Source: Scolanthus callimorphus
Taxonomy: Eukaryota; Cnidaria; Anthozoa; Actiniaria; Edwardsiidae
Assembly (NCBI GenBank): GCA_033964015.1
Contig: CM066913.1
Location: forward strand, 32,439,577-32,503,576
Direction of reading: 5' to 3'
Length of the DNA stretch: 64,000 nt
Shown: piece after piece, positions 44,654 to 55,289 of the stretch
Layout: each line of letters begins with the position of its first letter
Numbering within the stretch: the stretch's first letter is position 1
Program-made: the position numbers and the translations under genes
Notes under the pieces: generated by a model
Database searches by the model: none
Seen by the model: the letters and a program-made list of their open reading frames with translations, nothing else
What the model was told of the DNA's origin: nothing

Positions 44654-45840
44654 TTTGAAGTGAACAAAACTACCGCGCCGTTTTTTTGCAAACGATGCTT
44701 TGAGCGATGTCACGTGACAATTTCGATCAACCAAAACGGTCACGTGAGTTAACCGAAATCAAAAAGCGGTCGATCGCTTTCACAACTGCGATCGATCGTT
44801 TGTACCCCGGGTGGCAACAGTTTAGTGATTTCCGTAGTACAGTCACTGTAGAACGCTGCCCACTGAATCTTGCTCTTGTCCTCAGAATGTTTGGAGAAGT
44901 CAAAGACGTGCTGTAATCCATCGTGGTTTACGCACAGTTCTCCGCCCTTATGAGGTGAAGGAAGGCAAATGACAAGCGTACCTATCATTTCATCACTGGA
45001 GGGGCTATCCACGTGTGCTTTGAAAAAGCCTCCTTTGTCATAAATGTTCAGTTTGTAAAGATCAAAGTTCACTTTTCTGCCAGGTGCCAGCGTATCTTCG
45101 ATTCGTTTCGTAATCCATTCACTGCCAGGAACAGCATTATTCAATCTTGTCTCCATAACCGATGCCCACTTGTACGTATACTCTTTTTAATTTTGAACCT
45201 ATTGGATTCGAGTTCGTATGCGAGACGAACTTCTGGGTCAAGCACTGTTTTCATTTCCCTCAAGTCTCCAAACGGAGCAGGTTTGCAACACTGCAGCAAC
45301 TCTTCCAGAGGAATATTAGCCAATTCGTATTGCTTCCAATCTACTTCGTTTTCTTCAGGAGTGTGTTCCACTTCTAAAACGAATTTATCCATTTTTGGCT
45401 AGCTTTAAACTTCCTCCACAACAAAACAAGGGCTTAGAGAAAGCCTGCTCCAGACTGTCGAGAAGCGATCGGTATTTTTCGAATCCGTCTCGGAAACCAT
45501 ACGAACTTTCATGGCTGTTGACAACATAGCCTACAGGAGGTTTCAGTATTGAGTTTTCTACTGCTTCAGTGTATTGCGAGGCTGCCTGGTCGGTTTGAGC
45601 TTGACTAGAAAGAGCTTCAGCCATGTTAGCAGAGTAAGAGTGTATTCTTCTTCGACCGCTTCTAGGAATTGCATAAATCCCTACATCTGATTGGCTAACA
45701 CGATTGCGTGACTGCACACCCTTTTTCTCGGAAATTTGGCTATTTTAAAAAAACAAGGAACTGGAATGTAGAAGAACCCGAAAAAGAAGGAATGCTACTT
45801 ATACTCCCCAGACAAAAGAGTTTGCAAATCAGCCTTCTAT

Positions 45841-45986
45841 AGAGCAGATTTCATATGACTGTAGTGAAACCAATCGTGATTACACCAATTTCAACCAATT
45901 CTGAATGAACCCTATAGGAGTGATTACAAAGTAATTTTCAATTATTCACGACACAGTCATCTGAAATCCGCTTTATTGGTTAAGTA
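45841..45986. mobile_element. TA-type MITE (AGAGCAGATTTC family)
   Basis: Left end AGAGCAGATTTCATATGACTG; right end read in reverse AAGCGGATTTCAGATGACTG. Related copy at 62622-62805, relic near 3344. Confidence 0.65.
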
Positions 45987-46262
45987 TTTTTGGAAGAAGT
46001 ACTCTTTGCTACTCCGCCCTATAAATACTTTTCCATAGCTACTTTCTTTTTACGGGGCTTTTCCGAAATTTCCTCTAAGTTTATTCGCTGGCATTTCTCC
46101 AAAAAGCGGATTTTCTTACTGTGCGACTACGTCAACCGGGCCATCCCGTAAAAAGTTGGTCAATCACAGATTCAAACCATTTTAAGGAAATGTAATACCT
46201 GATACCTGAGCTCAGTATCGACCGGGTAATAACTATAAATACAATCTGTCTTTGTATATAAC

Positions 46263-47070
46263 GCAGGGTTCGTGCTTGGTTGCCAAAAGGTTTTTCAAGG
46301 AGTTTTCAAGTAGTATTTAAGGATAAAAACGACAAAGTTCAAGGAGTAGCGAGTAATTTTCGATGATCTTTTTTCTCAATGGGCAATTCCAGAAAATAAA
46401 GGTACCCTTCCCACGGGCCTAATTCAACTAGAATCTTTGTATTGTTTTCAGATGCAGAATAAAAACGCTTGCGATCCATGATTATACGGAAACAACTTTT
46501 GCGATCATTTGGATCCCTCAGGAAATGGTCAAAAGTATTATAAGAATATGAAGGTGAGCGCGTATCGAGGGCCCTCCAAAGAAACGTCCCTCTTCTGAAG
46601 CCATGAGGTCTTAAGAAAAGGATGAAAAAAAGGTTAAAGATGGCGTAGTAAAGATGGCGAGCGCGTAGCGCGAGCCGAAAAAAAATGAATCCCTTTTCCC
46701 AAGCCATTTATTGCCTCTCAGGAAATTGTCAAAATTGCTATAATGGAAGAGGGCGAGCGCTAAGCCAATCAGGGTCATTCTTCTAATCAGCAAAAATATT
46801 ATAAGAAAAGATTGCGAGCACGTAGCGCGAGCCGAAAAAAAAAACATTCAGAAAAGAAGTTCCCTCAGAGTGGTCTTTTGTTAGATTGTCAGCGTAAATA
46901 ACTCATTTACTGACATCAAACTAAGCAATTAAAAAAATTATGTAACATTCAAGGAGTTTTTGTGGTTTTCAACGATTTTCGTCCATTTTCCAGGAGTTTC
47001 AAGTGCCCTTGAAATTGCTTTTCAAAATCAAGCACTTTTCAAGGAGTTCAAGGACCTGCAGGAACCCTGA
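46263..47070. mobile_element. TIR element rich in TTCAAGGAGTT
   Basis: Starts CGCAGGGTTCGTGCTTGG and ends CCTGCAGGAACCCTG; AAGGAGTTTTCAAG-like words recur at both ends. Two internal GCGCGTAGCGCGAGCC palindromes. Frames inside (46339-46847, minus) look like decayed sequence, no domain recognised. Confidence 0.5.
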
Positions 47071-47128
47071 TAACACTTCACATTGTATTCATAGATACAA
47101 TACGGCTGTCAATAGACTGGTCGTTTCT

Positions 47129-47206
47129 ATTCCCACTGGGGACCAGCAGTACGTATATAAGATATCAACTCATTAACATACTCAGTTGGTTGAGAACGAA
47201 CGCCCG
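47129..47206 (+). promoter_or_regulatory. TATA-bearing repeat module, copy 1
   Basis: A 78-bp block CTATTCCCACTGGGGACC ... GAGAACGAACGCCCG, containing GTATATAAGA (TATA-like) and ACTCAGTTGGTTGAGAACG, which resembles a tRNA A-box region. A near-identical copy is at 50653-50730. It may be a promoter of an unrecognised retroelement. Confidence 0.5.
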
Positions 47207-47800
47207 TCTTAGACGTTCCTCCAGTTCGACTCAAGTCTGCACTCTACTCTTCACAAGACTTTCGCAACCTACTTCTACAATTAAAATTTACTTGTTCTCG
47301 TCGTCTCCTCTCCTCTCTTGCCGCTATCAACACTCAAGTTATTTATTTTCTACTGGCGTCGTCTGCACTTCAGCTTCAACTTGGTGTTCGAACGTGTTCC
47401 TGTCGCAATCTCCGTTCAAGCCTGACTCGCCACCCTTTCTGAAGCGTCCACGAAGGAACACCATTGCCTGCTGTCTCTTCAATTCTACTTCCCCATCCGT
47501 CTCAAGTCCATCCATCTCAAGATAAACCTTGGGTATATCCGACAGATTCGGTATTTAATTTCGTTGTTGGCGTTTCATTTTTGCATTCTTAATGTATTGT
47601 TTGCTTTGGTTTCCAGCTTGGAAGTTCTGATTCCTTTAACTCCCGGCAACCGACCTAGAAAGCCCGGACACATATTCTCCCTATATTCAAAGATGTACTG
47701 TGAGTATTCGGTTGCCCTGAATTATTTTCCCACGTTGCTTTCTCGTCGGTTCAGGTATTTTTCTTGGCATGTGCTCGGCTCAGCGTTTTAAAGAAGTTTG
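47207..47800 (+). other. Leader-like region, gene not recognised
   Basis: C/T-rich sequence with a 111-codon frame (47190-47525) rich in Ser/Pro and no homology I recognise. Follows the TATA module and precedes the hairpin minisatellite. Confidence 0.3.
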
Positions 47801-48290
47801 ACAACAGAGTTGTTCTGCAAAGCGAAAAGTCGCTGAAATTTTAGTGTATTTCAAGGATTATATTGTTCAATTGAGTTTGGCTGCAGAGTTGTTCTGCCCA
47901 GCGAAAAGTCGCTCAAAAAATTCTAGTGTACTTTAAGATGATAATATGTTATTCAGTTGAGTTTGGCTACAGAGTTGTTCTGCCCAGCGAAACGTCGCTC
48001 AAATTCTAGTGTGAGTTTGGCTACAGAGTTGTTCTGCCCAGCGAAAAGTCGCTCAAAATCTAGTGTACTTTAAGATAATATGTTGTTCAGTTGGGTTTGG
48101 CTACAGAGTTGTTCTGCCCAGCGAAACGTCGCTCAAGTTCTAGTGTGAGTTTGGCTACAGAGTTGTTCTGCCCAGCGAAAAGTCGCTCAAATTCTAGTGT
48201 ACTTTAAGATGATAATATGTTGTTCAGTTGAGTTTGGCTACAGAGTTGTTCTGCCCAGCGAAAAGTCGCTCAAATTCTAGTGTATTTTTA
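47800..48290 (+). repeat. Minisatellite of paired small hairpins, seven copies
   Basis: Seven units begin CAGAGTTGTTCTG at 47805, 47884, 47970, 48024, 48104, 48158 and 48241, spaced alternately about 80 and 54 bp. Each contains two potential stem-loops: CAGA-GTTGT-TCTG and AGCGA-AAAG-TCGCT. The AAAG loop becomes AACG in two copies (loop change only), so the stem is preserved in all seven. Confidence 0.8.
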
Positions 48291-48344
48291 AGATTATGAT
48301 ATACCAGCGTGACGAAAGTAATGCGGTAATGTGAAAGTAAATGC

Positions 48345-49330
48345 TATGACAATCTGCCATAATAAAGGTCTTTTTTATGATTCTGCATCTTGAAGGCTGG
48401 TTTCAGTGAATGTCTTTGTTTTCTAACAGAAATAGCTGATAGATTTCAATGAACGTTTTATCGAAGTACAACATTATTATTGGCACATAGTATTTTAGGT
48501 GACAGGTGGAGTTAACACCTGCGCTAACCTCTTAGGAAACAGCTCGATCCGAGCGGATTATGTAATCAACACCGGGGAAACATTGTACGCTAAATTTTGA
48601 CTTTTAGCGTGGTATACTTATTACTTAACCTTATGGCGAAGGTCCTCAAATTTTGGTTGTACTAATTTCTGGATAACCCTAAATTTTGGGAGGACACCAG
48701 GCCCTGCCTCCCGCAAGGAGGTACAAATAATTGTACTAAAGTAATAAAGTGTACTGCTTGGTAGTGTGTGTTATTCTTTAGGGTGAAAGTTAATGCTATG
48801 ATAATCTGCCATAATGTCTTTTTATAATTCTTTAAAACTGCATCTTGAAGACTGGTTTCAGTAAATGTGTTTGTTTTCCAACAGAAATAACTTGTCGATT
48901 TCAATTGAATTTTTATCGATGTGCAACATTATTGGCACAAAATATTTTAGGTGACAGGTGGGGTTAACACCTGTTCTAACCTCCTAGGAAACAGCTCGAT
49001 CCGAGCGGATCATGCAATCAACACCGTGGAAACATTGTACGTAATTTTTATTTTTCATTTATTTTTTACTTTATTTGATTTATTTATTTTTTATTTTATT
49101 TTATTTTTATTAATTTTTTGTATTTTTTTTTTTGGTATTTTTTGTTTTTTTACCTTTTAGATTGGTTTATTTATTACTAAACCTCATACTGCAAAAGTCA
49201 TGCGCGATAATTTCTGGATAACCCTTCTGAGTTTTGGGAGGAAACCAGGCCTTGCCTCCCACAAGAGAGGTGGAGAGGTGCAAATAATTGTGCTGAAGTA
49301 GTAAAGTGTACTGCCTGGGAGTGTGTGTTG
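48345..49330. repeat. Tandem duplication, two units of about 440-520 bp
   Basis: Units at about 48345-48775 and 48786-49330 share CTATGA(C/T)AATCTGCCATAAT, GGTGACAGGTGG(A/G)GTTAACACC, and AACAGCTCGATCCGAGCGG. The second is expanded by a T-rich tract (49037-49150). Confidence 0.75.
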
Positions 49331-49379
49331 TCCCTTAGGATGGGGCTATACTACCCTTTTGGTGAAGTTTGTCCAGTTG

Positions 49380-50330
49380 TTTGCAATGCAACTAAAATCT
49401 TGTATTATATATGATATCGGGTTGTCTTTGTCACTCATGTCGAATTGTTAGCTCTATCGGGATTGACCCACTTTCGTTTACAGAATTCACTAGACGAACA
49501 AAGTTAAGGTATGAATTAGACTCTTTCATGATATGTAACTCTCTGCCCAACACTCCTGGAGGGATCTTCTTCGGTCCTATGGACATTTTGTCCAGTGCTC
49601 TGTCCTCGGACGGGGCATTTCTGGGTTTGTTGGGTTTGGGGTTGTACCCTTGAGCTTACATCATAACCTCTTGTGTCAATAGTCTGCTTGAATATGTGTA
49701 TATGGGCAGGGGTGCAGCCCCGGACCCAGCAACCCTTAAGCATTTTCGCCTGTAAATTGTTACACTATACATCCCTACTCATTGACTAAGTGTAAAAGAT
49801 CATCATATTTTCTGAGATTCTGTGTTTTGGGAGGAAACCAGTGCCACTAAAATCTTGTATTATATATCATATCGAGTTGTCTTTGTTACGCATGCCGATT
49901 GTGAAGTGTTAGTTCTATCAGGATTATCCCACCTTTGTTTACACAATTCACTAGACGAACAAAGTTAACGTATGTATTAGACTCTTTCATGATATGTAAC
50001 TCTCTGCCCAACACTCCTGGAGGGATCTTCTTCGGTCCTATGGACATTTTGTCCAGTGCTCTGTCCTCGGACGGGGCATTTCTGGGTTTGTTGGGTTTGG
50101 GGTTGTACCCTTGAGCTTACATCATAACCTCTTATGTCAATAAACTGCTTGAATATGTGTATATGGGCAGGGGTGCAGCCCCGGACCCAGCAACCCTTAA
50201 GCATTTTCGCCTGTAAATTGTTACACTATACATCCCTACTCATTGACTAGTGTACAAAGTCATCATATTTTCTAAGATTCTGAGTTTTGGGAGGAGACCA
50301 GGCCCTGCATCGGGGATGCATGTGTTATGT
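49380..50330. repeat. Tandem duplication, two units of about 461 bp
   Basis: Units starting near 49380 and 49845 are almost identical for over 300 bp (for example CCTGGAGGGATCTTCTTCGG in both). Each ends in a block TTTTGGGAGGA(A/G)ACCAG that also ends the units at 48345-49330, so all belong to one higher-order array. Mirror 75-codon frames on the minus strand are identical by duplication, not by selection. Confidence 0.8.
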
Positions 50331-50584
50331 CTTCAGGGTTGGGCTCTGTAGGGCACTATGACTGCCAGAATTAGGTCTCATATGTATAAATCAGGGTTTT
50401 ACTGGTTTGAAAATAAGAAATAATTCTTGACCTAGGACCAGGTGCAACACATCTTTCTGAGTTATGGGATCCTTGAGTTTTGGGATATTTCTGAGTTATG
50501 GGATATTGTGGAAGTTAGTAGAAGTTATAGAGAGGTTTAAGATAGTAAGAGGGGTTCAAACCTGCACACACCTAAGTGGCAGAT

Positions 50585-51024
50585 AAGCGGAGCCAGGCCT
50601 TTTCTCCCATATCTTATATAGAGTACAATGGGACCCAGTGAGAATATATTACTATTCCCACTGGGGACCAGCAGTACGTATATAAGATATCAACTCATTA
50701 ACATACTCAGTTGGTTGAGAACGAACGCCCGGAATGACGTCTATGGGAGACGTCATATTAGTGGTGGCCTGTGGTCTCATTGTGCTCTCCCTTAGACCTG
50801 GTGGTGCCTCTTGGCTTTCTTTCCCCCACCCTCCCTCCCACTTTTTCATGACCTATATAGTACAATCTTATAATGTATTGGTGGTGGCCGTTGCTCTCAT
50901 CGTGCTCACCCTTAGATCTGGTGGTTAGTCATTACAAACCATTGCCATCTTTGGCTCCGCCAGGCCTTTTCTCCCATATCTTATATAGAGTACAATGGGA
51001 CCCAGTGAGAATATATTACTATTT
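50585..51024. repeat. Duplicated promoter/tail module beside the GPCR
   Basis: GCCAGGCCTTTTCTCCCATA...TATTACTATT occurs at 50595-50655 and 50962-51022. Between them lie the second TATA module (50653-50730) and two tandem copies of a GGTGGTGGCC...CCCTTAGA(C/T)CTGGTGG block. Probably insertion footprints of a retroelement; the second copy overlaps the GPCR C-terminal codons. Confidence 0.6.
50653..50730 (+). promoter_or_regulatory. TATA-bearing repeat module, copy 2
   Basis: Same 78-bp block as at 47129-47206, followed by different sequence, so the repeat covers only this module and is not a full long terminal repeat. Confidence 0.5.
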
Positions 51025-52015
51025 GATGTTCTCGGGCACACTGTCTCTAAGTGAAAGCCAGTATTCGTACACTGATCACGTGACCCTAAGCGCAATGCGC
51101 AACGCGAGCGGCATCGACACGAGGCTTTGAGTTCCCTTTGGAAATCAGACTTGACGAGCGAATAGATTACGACATTCACTCCACAGTTAGCGTACAACAA
51201 GAGCCTGACAACAGAGTCTAGAAGAGGAGGGTGTCACAACCCTTATACATAAAGCACAGGGTTTGATAAATATTTACAATGTAACAGAGCAGAAACACCA
51301 CCACAGCAACCCCAACACTAGCCACTGTGTAGCACGGCCGGTGCCGGGCTGAACGACCGGTCACCTTGTGGTTGTACTGAACCTGGTTAATTTGCATCGT
51401 CGCGGTCTTCCTGTGGCGGTATACTATGATGAAAATACGAGAGTATAAAGTACTTAGTATAACGCACGGGAGAAGTTGTAAAATAAAGACGAGGGCGACA
51501 GAGTATATGCCTTCCTCTCGGGTAATAAACTCGCTTGTTATAAACACAAGTCGTGGAAGACCGACTATAGCAGGGACCAGCCAACCCGCTGATATAAGCA
51601 GCACGACCCTAAATCCTGTCATACAAGCACCGTATCGCAAGGGGTACACTACAGAAAGGTACCGATCAGCGGCCGTTATACACAGGTTCATGGCCGATAC
51701 GTCAAATAGGAAATCCCCAATGATGGCGAGCGCGTCGTCAGTTTTCCAGTAACAGTTCGTTTTGCAGAGGGTGTCATAGGTTGGCACCATTAAACCCACG
51801 CACAAGTCAGCCACAGCTAAGGACAGTAGAAACCAGTGGTGTGGTTTGTGTAGCCGGCGCCTTGAGGCTATAATATAAACCACTAAAGAGTTACCGGTAA
51901 CGGCCAGCACAGACAGACATCCGGCGATGACGTCAAACCAAACACCGCGAACGCCTTGTTCGTCATACCAGCAATCCGTGCACTGCGACGAGTTGGTCGA
52001 AAAATTGGCGACCAT
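50925..52015 (-). CDS. Rhodopsin-class GPCR, intronless, one apparent frameshift
   Basis: ORF from ATG 52015 with N-glycosylation-like NFSTNSS, TM1 TGNSLVVYII, TM2 LSLAVADLCVGLM, TM3 ending ADRYLSVVYPLRYG (DRY motif), TM4 SAGWLVPAIVGLP, TM5 VALVFILQLLPCVIL, and a TM6 region VGVAVVVFLLCYIVN that lacks the usual CWxP. The frame stops at 51218, but a frame one base off continues LLDSVVRLLLYANCGVNVVIYSLVKSDF, which is TM7 with an NxxIY-type end and helix 8. One missing base near 51218-51228 explains this. The C-tail is basic and Cys-rich, then merges with repeat sequence to a stop at 50925. Ligand unknown; overall pattern resembles the amine/opsin-like expansions of cnidarians. Confidence 0.82.
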
Positions 52016-52129
52016 GGCGCACGTTTCTGTTTCTCTGGATCAGGAGGCGTTCAATATAAAACTTGTCAGTGCCCTGAACTCAAGCAGAGCAAATAAGTTT
52101 AAGATAATTATAAGTGCACCCTTGTAGAA

Positions 52130-53420
52130 TAAACAAACGTTCAGCCGTGACATCGAAGGTGGTGATTCTTCTTGAGAATTGGGTCAAATGATTCATAACA
52201 CACGTAGCAATGTCATAGGCTTGTTGCCACTCAACTGGGATTTTAATATCATCTCCAGTAGTAATCTAGAGAGTAGAGAGCATGAATTCCATTCTATACC
52301 ACACAGGTGCTCAAATATAATATTTGCCCTCGCACTCAGCACGCTGTTCTAGAGTTAATGAAGCCAGCTTGAGCTTCCTCAAATGTCAACACAAGGAAAG
52401 GGAATGGTTTTGATTGGTGGCGCCAACGCTTGGGCAACAAAAGCGCATTCACAGGTCTAGAATATCTCAAAGCAGCGTTAATGGTTTCTTTTTTTACAGA
52501 AAATTTATCACATCGTTCCAAGAGCAGATAAAGTTATATTAAAAGGGAAATGAACTTTTTAGAAACACCTTAAACACCCAGGGGTGCTTTCAACTCATAT
52601 CGACCTAGCTGGAAATATAAAGTTTAGTCATGAAGGAATTACTTCAATAGGCAAAAGAGTGGGAAAATATTTACTAAAATGCTACTATCGCTTTGAAGTA
52701 AAATATTCAAACCAAATATTTAATACGCAAACAATACTGTTAGGACCCGTTTCTGTATTTAATAAATAATCTATTTTCTGTATATCTTTGGGAAGCGGTC
52801 AAAACAACAGTACCCTAAGGAAAATAGGGGGAAAGATTCTTTTTCCCATAATGTGACGTTGTGTGTTATCTATATTTACATGTTGCACTCGACAGGGTTT
52901 CCTCTAAACTGTAAGTAACATGTCTCCATAGGAAGGGAAACACATGTGTGCAACGAAGTCGGTAGCATGCTCGTAGGTGATATTTTATCGCGAGGCCGAA
53001 AACCCCATGCAGAGTTCTTGGACGCGCGGAGGAAATGGCCTGAGCGAGTGACAAAGCGAGGGGGAGGGTTCCCTCGCTCCAGGCCATTTCCTCTGCGCTT
53101 CCAAGATGGCGGCCACAACTATGAAAACTAGGTTCGCGTTTTTTTCGCGATAAAATACATCTAGTATCTTATTATTATAAGTAGAAAATGAATTCTAAAG
53201 CTGGAAAGAATTGAGCGAAATATGAAAACAAATAAAAAAAAGCTGCCATTGCTTTTACTCGAAGATTTCAAGAAAGTGAAAAAACAACAAAAGCTCTAAA
53301 ACGATATGTAAAAGTATGAATTTAAAAAGCATTTTTACAGGTTCAACAATCGAACCATTACCCATACCAACCTATAATGCAATGCTTCACTGCCATGTTC
53401 GATACCTAAAAGCTTTATTT
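52130..53420. other. Intergenic, GC-rich repeat fragment at 52960-53115
   Basis: The block around 53022-53110 has GGAAATGGCCTGAGCGAG and, inverted, CTCGCTCCAGGCCATTTCC, a hairpin MITE-like core, followed by CCAAGATGGCGGCC. No gene. Confidence 0.45.
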
Positions 53421-53567
53421 TGTCCGTGTAGCACATTTTATTATCCAACTTCTCAAATACAAATATCGCAGGAGTGAGACTGGAACGAGTCCAAATATAC
53501 AGCGATATTGGACTCTGACGCGCTTGCTTTATTTTGCCACGAAAAATAAGTTGGATAATAAATCACT

Positions 53568-53708
53568 TATTAGACATTTTAGTGTAGAATATCGCTGGAA
53601 TAATTTTTCTCGTCTTCTTATTTTGTCTCGCCCTTACGGGCTCGACAAAATACTTCAGACACGAAAAAACATCCAGCGATACTCTCTACACTAAAATGTC
53701 CAATAAGA
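53568..53708. mobile_element. Short hairpin MITE
   Basis: TTAGACATTTTAGTGTAGA...ATCGCTGGA on the left and TCCAGCGAT...TCTACACTAAAATGTCCAA on the right. Confidence 0.65.
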
Positions 53709-53765
53709 TATATTTACCATACAAACGCAAGGAAAATTCGTAATAGTAGAAGTCCTTTGCATTAA

Positions 53766-54013
53766 AGGGGCTCTCGCACGCTTAATATTCGGTCCACCGT
53801 GGACACAAAATAAGTAAAATTGTAACCGTGAAAACGCATGCATATTTGCCCGTAGTAATCAAAATAATCCTCCAGATAAATAGAAAAACCTCTCAAGTGT
53901 TAGACAAATGCAATACTAGGTTGTTTTGATCTGTTATCAAAAGGATGGAATTGGATTGCGATTTGAGCTGTTTTCTTGTCAGAGAAGTGGCCAGCAAGCA
54001 TGCGAGAGCCCCT
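53766..54013. mobile_element. TTAA-flanked MITE, family B (piggyBac-like)
   Basis: 248 bp between TTAA sites (53762-53765, 54014-54017). Ends AGGGGCTCTCGCACGCTT and, reversed, AGGGGCTCTCGCATGCTT. Shares the AGGGGCT start with family A. Confidence 0.85.
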
Positions 54014-54172
54014 TTAAGTCAGAGTTTCTGATACAATGAATCATGTAAACAAAAACAAAGCAATTCATTATAGTGGGCAGGGTGAAACTCGCCTCATTCC
54101 AAAGGCGCCCATGGTCATCACAGGAACAGTCTGCAGTAGGCGGTATCTCCCTGTTGGCATGGTAACTGTCAA

Positions 54173-54307
54173 TCATGCCTCGTCGGGATCATACCACAGG
54201 AACCACTTGTCCCTGAGTTGCTGAGTGTAGGATTTGGGACGTAGCAGAGCTTGGCTGGCTTTATCGAGTCTTCGCTCATTTTTATCCAGATAGGCTCTTG
54301 TGTCGAC
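54173..54307 (-). CDS. Orphan terminal exon, gene not recognised
   Basis: A clear acceptor (ACTTTTCAG) is followed by 44 codons and a stop: begins VDTRAYLDKNERRLDKASQA and ends KWFLWYDPDEA. The charged helical start and aromatic end look protein-like, not random. No upstream exon on the minus strand could be tied to it; a short ATG frame at 57079 (MASANRLAELTEGE) is one candidate but lies inside a TIR element. The product is unknown. Confidence 0.5.
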   Translation of the reverse strand, partial: VDTRAYLDKNERRLDKASQALLRPKSYTQQLRDKWFLWYDPDEA

Positions 54308-54914
54308 CTGAAAAGTGTCAAGATGGAAATAAGTGCAACATTAAAGAAACTGTGTCAGCTGCCATTTTTACAGCATAGCACTAACTACATAACCCAGTCA
54401 GTCGGATAAAGCATCCATTTCCATCGGCTGATTTAGATAATATAGAGCAATGTTCTCGATTGAATTTGGTAAATCAAATCTGAAACATTGTTTTTAGATG
54501 TTTATTTAGAGATTTCTATACGTAATTCGTCTTTAAATATCGAACGAAAACAATAATAATAAAAAACAAAAAAGCTGACACGGGCTCTTTCTAAGAGGTG
54601 ATCAACTTTAAACCTCTCCCAACTATATCAATGCATTGTTTAAAGAACAAGAGAGGAGAATTTCATGAGTCATCCACTAAGTGATGTGTAACAGATACAG
54701 CAACAAATTCTCCCATCACGTGTATAGGGAAGTGTATTGTTTTGAGTAAGGAGAAGTGCTATTTTGGTCTCGGGAGTGAGAGGGTTAAACACGAGGTTCC
54801 ACTATAAAAGGAAAGCTCCTCCTACTTTCATACTTGAATTTGCAATTATAATGAAAACACTTTGACAAACAAAAAAATATACATTTTGTTGTAAAAATAG
54901 ATAAGGAAAAACAA

Positions 54915-55285
54915 AACTGTAATAAAAAAAACTATAGAGAAAGGAAAAATAAATCGCAAAAAAATGTATGGAAATATTTAATTATGTTAAAATAGGAGCA
55001 AATAAAGTTCTAATTCGACTCAAGACAATTCGACTCAAGACAATGGCACGTTAGAAGTTGACATATTTCATTATTATAAAAAAAAAACTTATCTGCGAGC
55101 CTCTGTCAGGCTAATAAAAAACTATAGAAAAAGAAAAAATAAATAGCAAAAAAAAAATGGATGCAAATATTTAATTATGTTAAAATAGGAGCAAATAAAG
55201 TTCTAATCTGACTCAAGACAATGGCACGTTAGAAGTTGACATATTTCGTTCTTATCAAAAATATTTATCTGGGAGCCTCGTCAGT
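54915..55285. repeat. Tandem duplication of about 200 bp
   Basis: Two units share AACTATAGA(G/A)AAAG, TATTTAATTATGTTAAAATA and ACAATGGCACGTTAGAAGTT. AT-rich, no gene. Confidence 0.75.
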
Positions 55286-55289
55286 TAAA

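Larger units (their letters stand above)
40825..44837. mobile_element. IS630/Tc1/mariner-type transposon, 4.0 kb, two convergent ORFs
   Basis: Flanked by TA (40823-40824, 44838-44839). Both ends start CTACGGAAATCACTAAACTG in inverse orientation, and the inverted repeats extend about 135 bp with near-identity, including GATCGATCG and CACGTGA palindromes. It carries a DDE transposase (minus), interrupted by a MITE, and a 526-aa accessory ORF (plus). It is inserted in the 2OG oxygenase gene. High TIR identity suggests recent insertion. Confidence 0.9.
40122..45624 (-). pseudogene. 2OG-Fe(II) oxygenase, split by a transposon and two frameshifts
   Basis: Minus-strand pieces: 45385-45624 (MAEALSS start, ending PLFCCGGSLKLAK), about 45189-45392 (MDKFVLEVEHT), 44840-45186 (WASVMETRLNN), and 40122-40822. 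Piece 3 contains LYKLNIYDKGGFFKAHVDSP with the HxD iron motif and ends in FYSDC. Piece 4 supplies the distal His and the co-substrate arginine (HEVKPVVDGHRVTVTYN) and a C-terminal region of unknown role (IPFVDIYRKVV, GDWLGNEIEDV). Removing the transposon with one TA rejoins pieces 3 and 4 in frame. Pieces 1/2 and 2/3 are each out of frame by one missing base, both in A5 runs. Proteins of this prolyl-4-hydroxylase-like class hydroxylate proteins or small molecules; the substrate here is unknown. No introns are seen. Confidence 0.75.

Noticed and set aside
46339..46847. Minus-strand ORFs of 122 and 78 codons
   Set aside because: They lie inside a TIR element and overlap each other in different frames around repeated GCGCGTAGCGCGAGCC words; no domain seen.
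47800..48290. CRISPR-like regular repeats
   Set aside because: Eukaryotic context, repeats longer than the spacers, and spacers are themselves repeated; it is a minisatellite.
49516..50204. Two identical 75-aa minus-strand ORFs
   Set aside because: They are copies of one tandem duplication with no domain or codon signal; identity reflects the DNA repeat.
47129..50730. Full LTR retrotransposon with the 78-bp modules as LTRs
   Set aside because: The shared segment is too short, lacks TG...CA ends, and no primer-binding site or pol-like coding was seen between.
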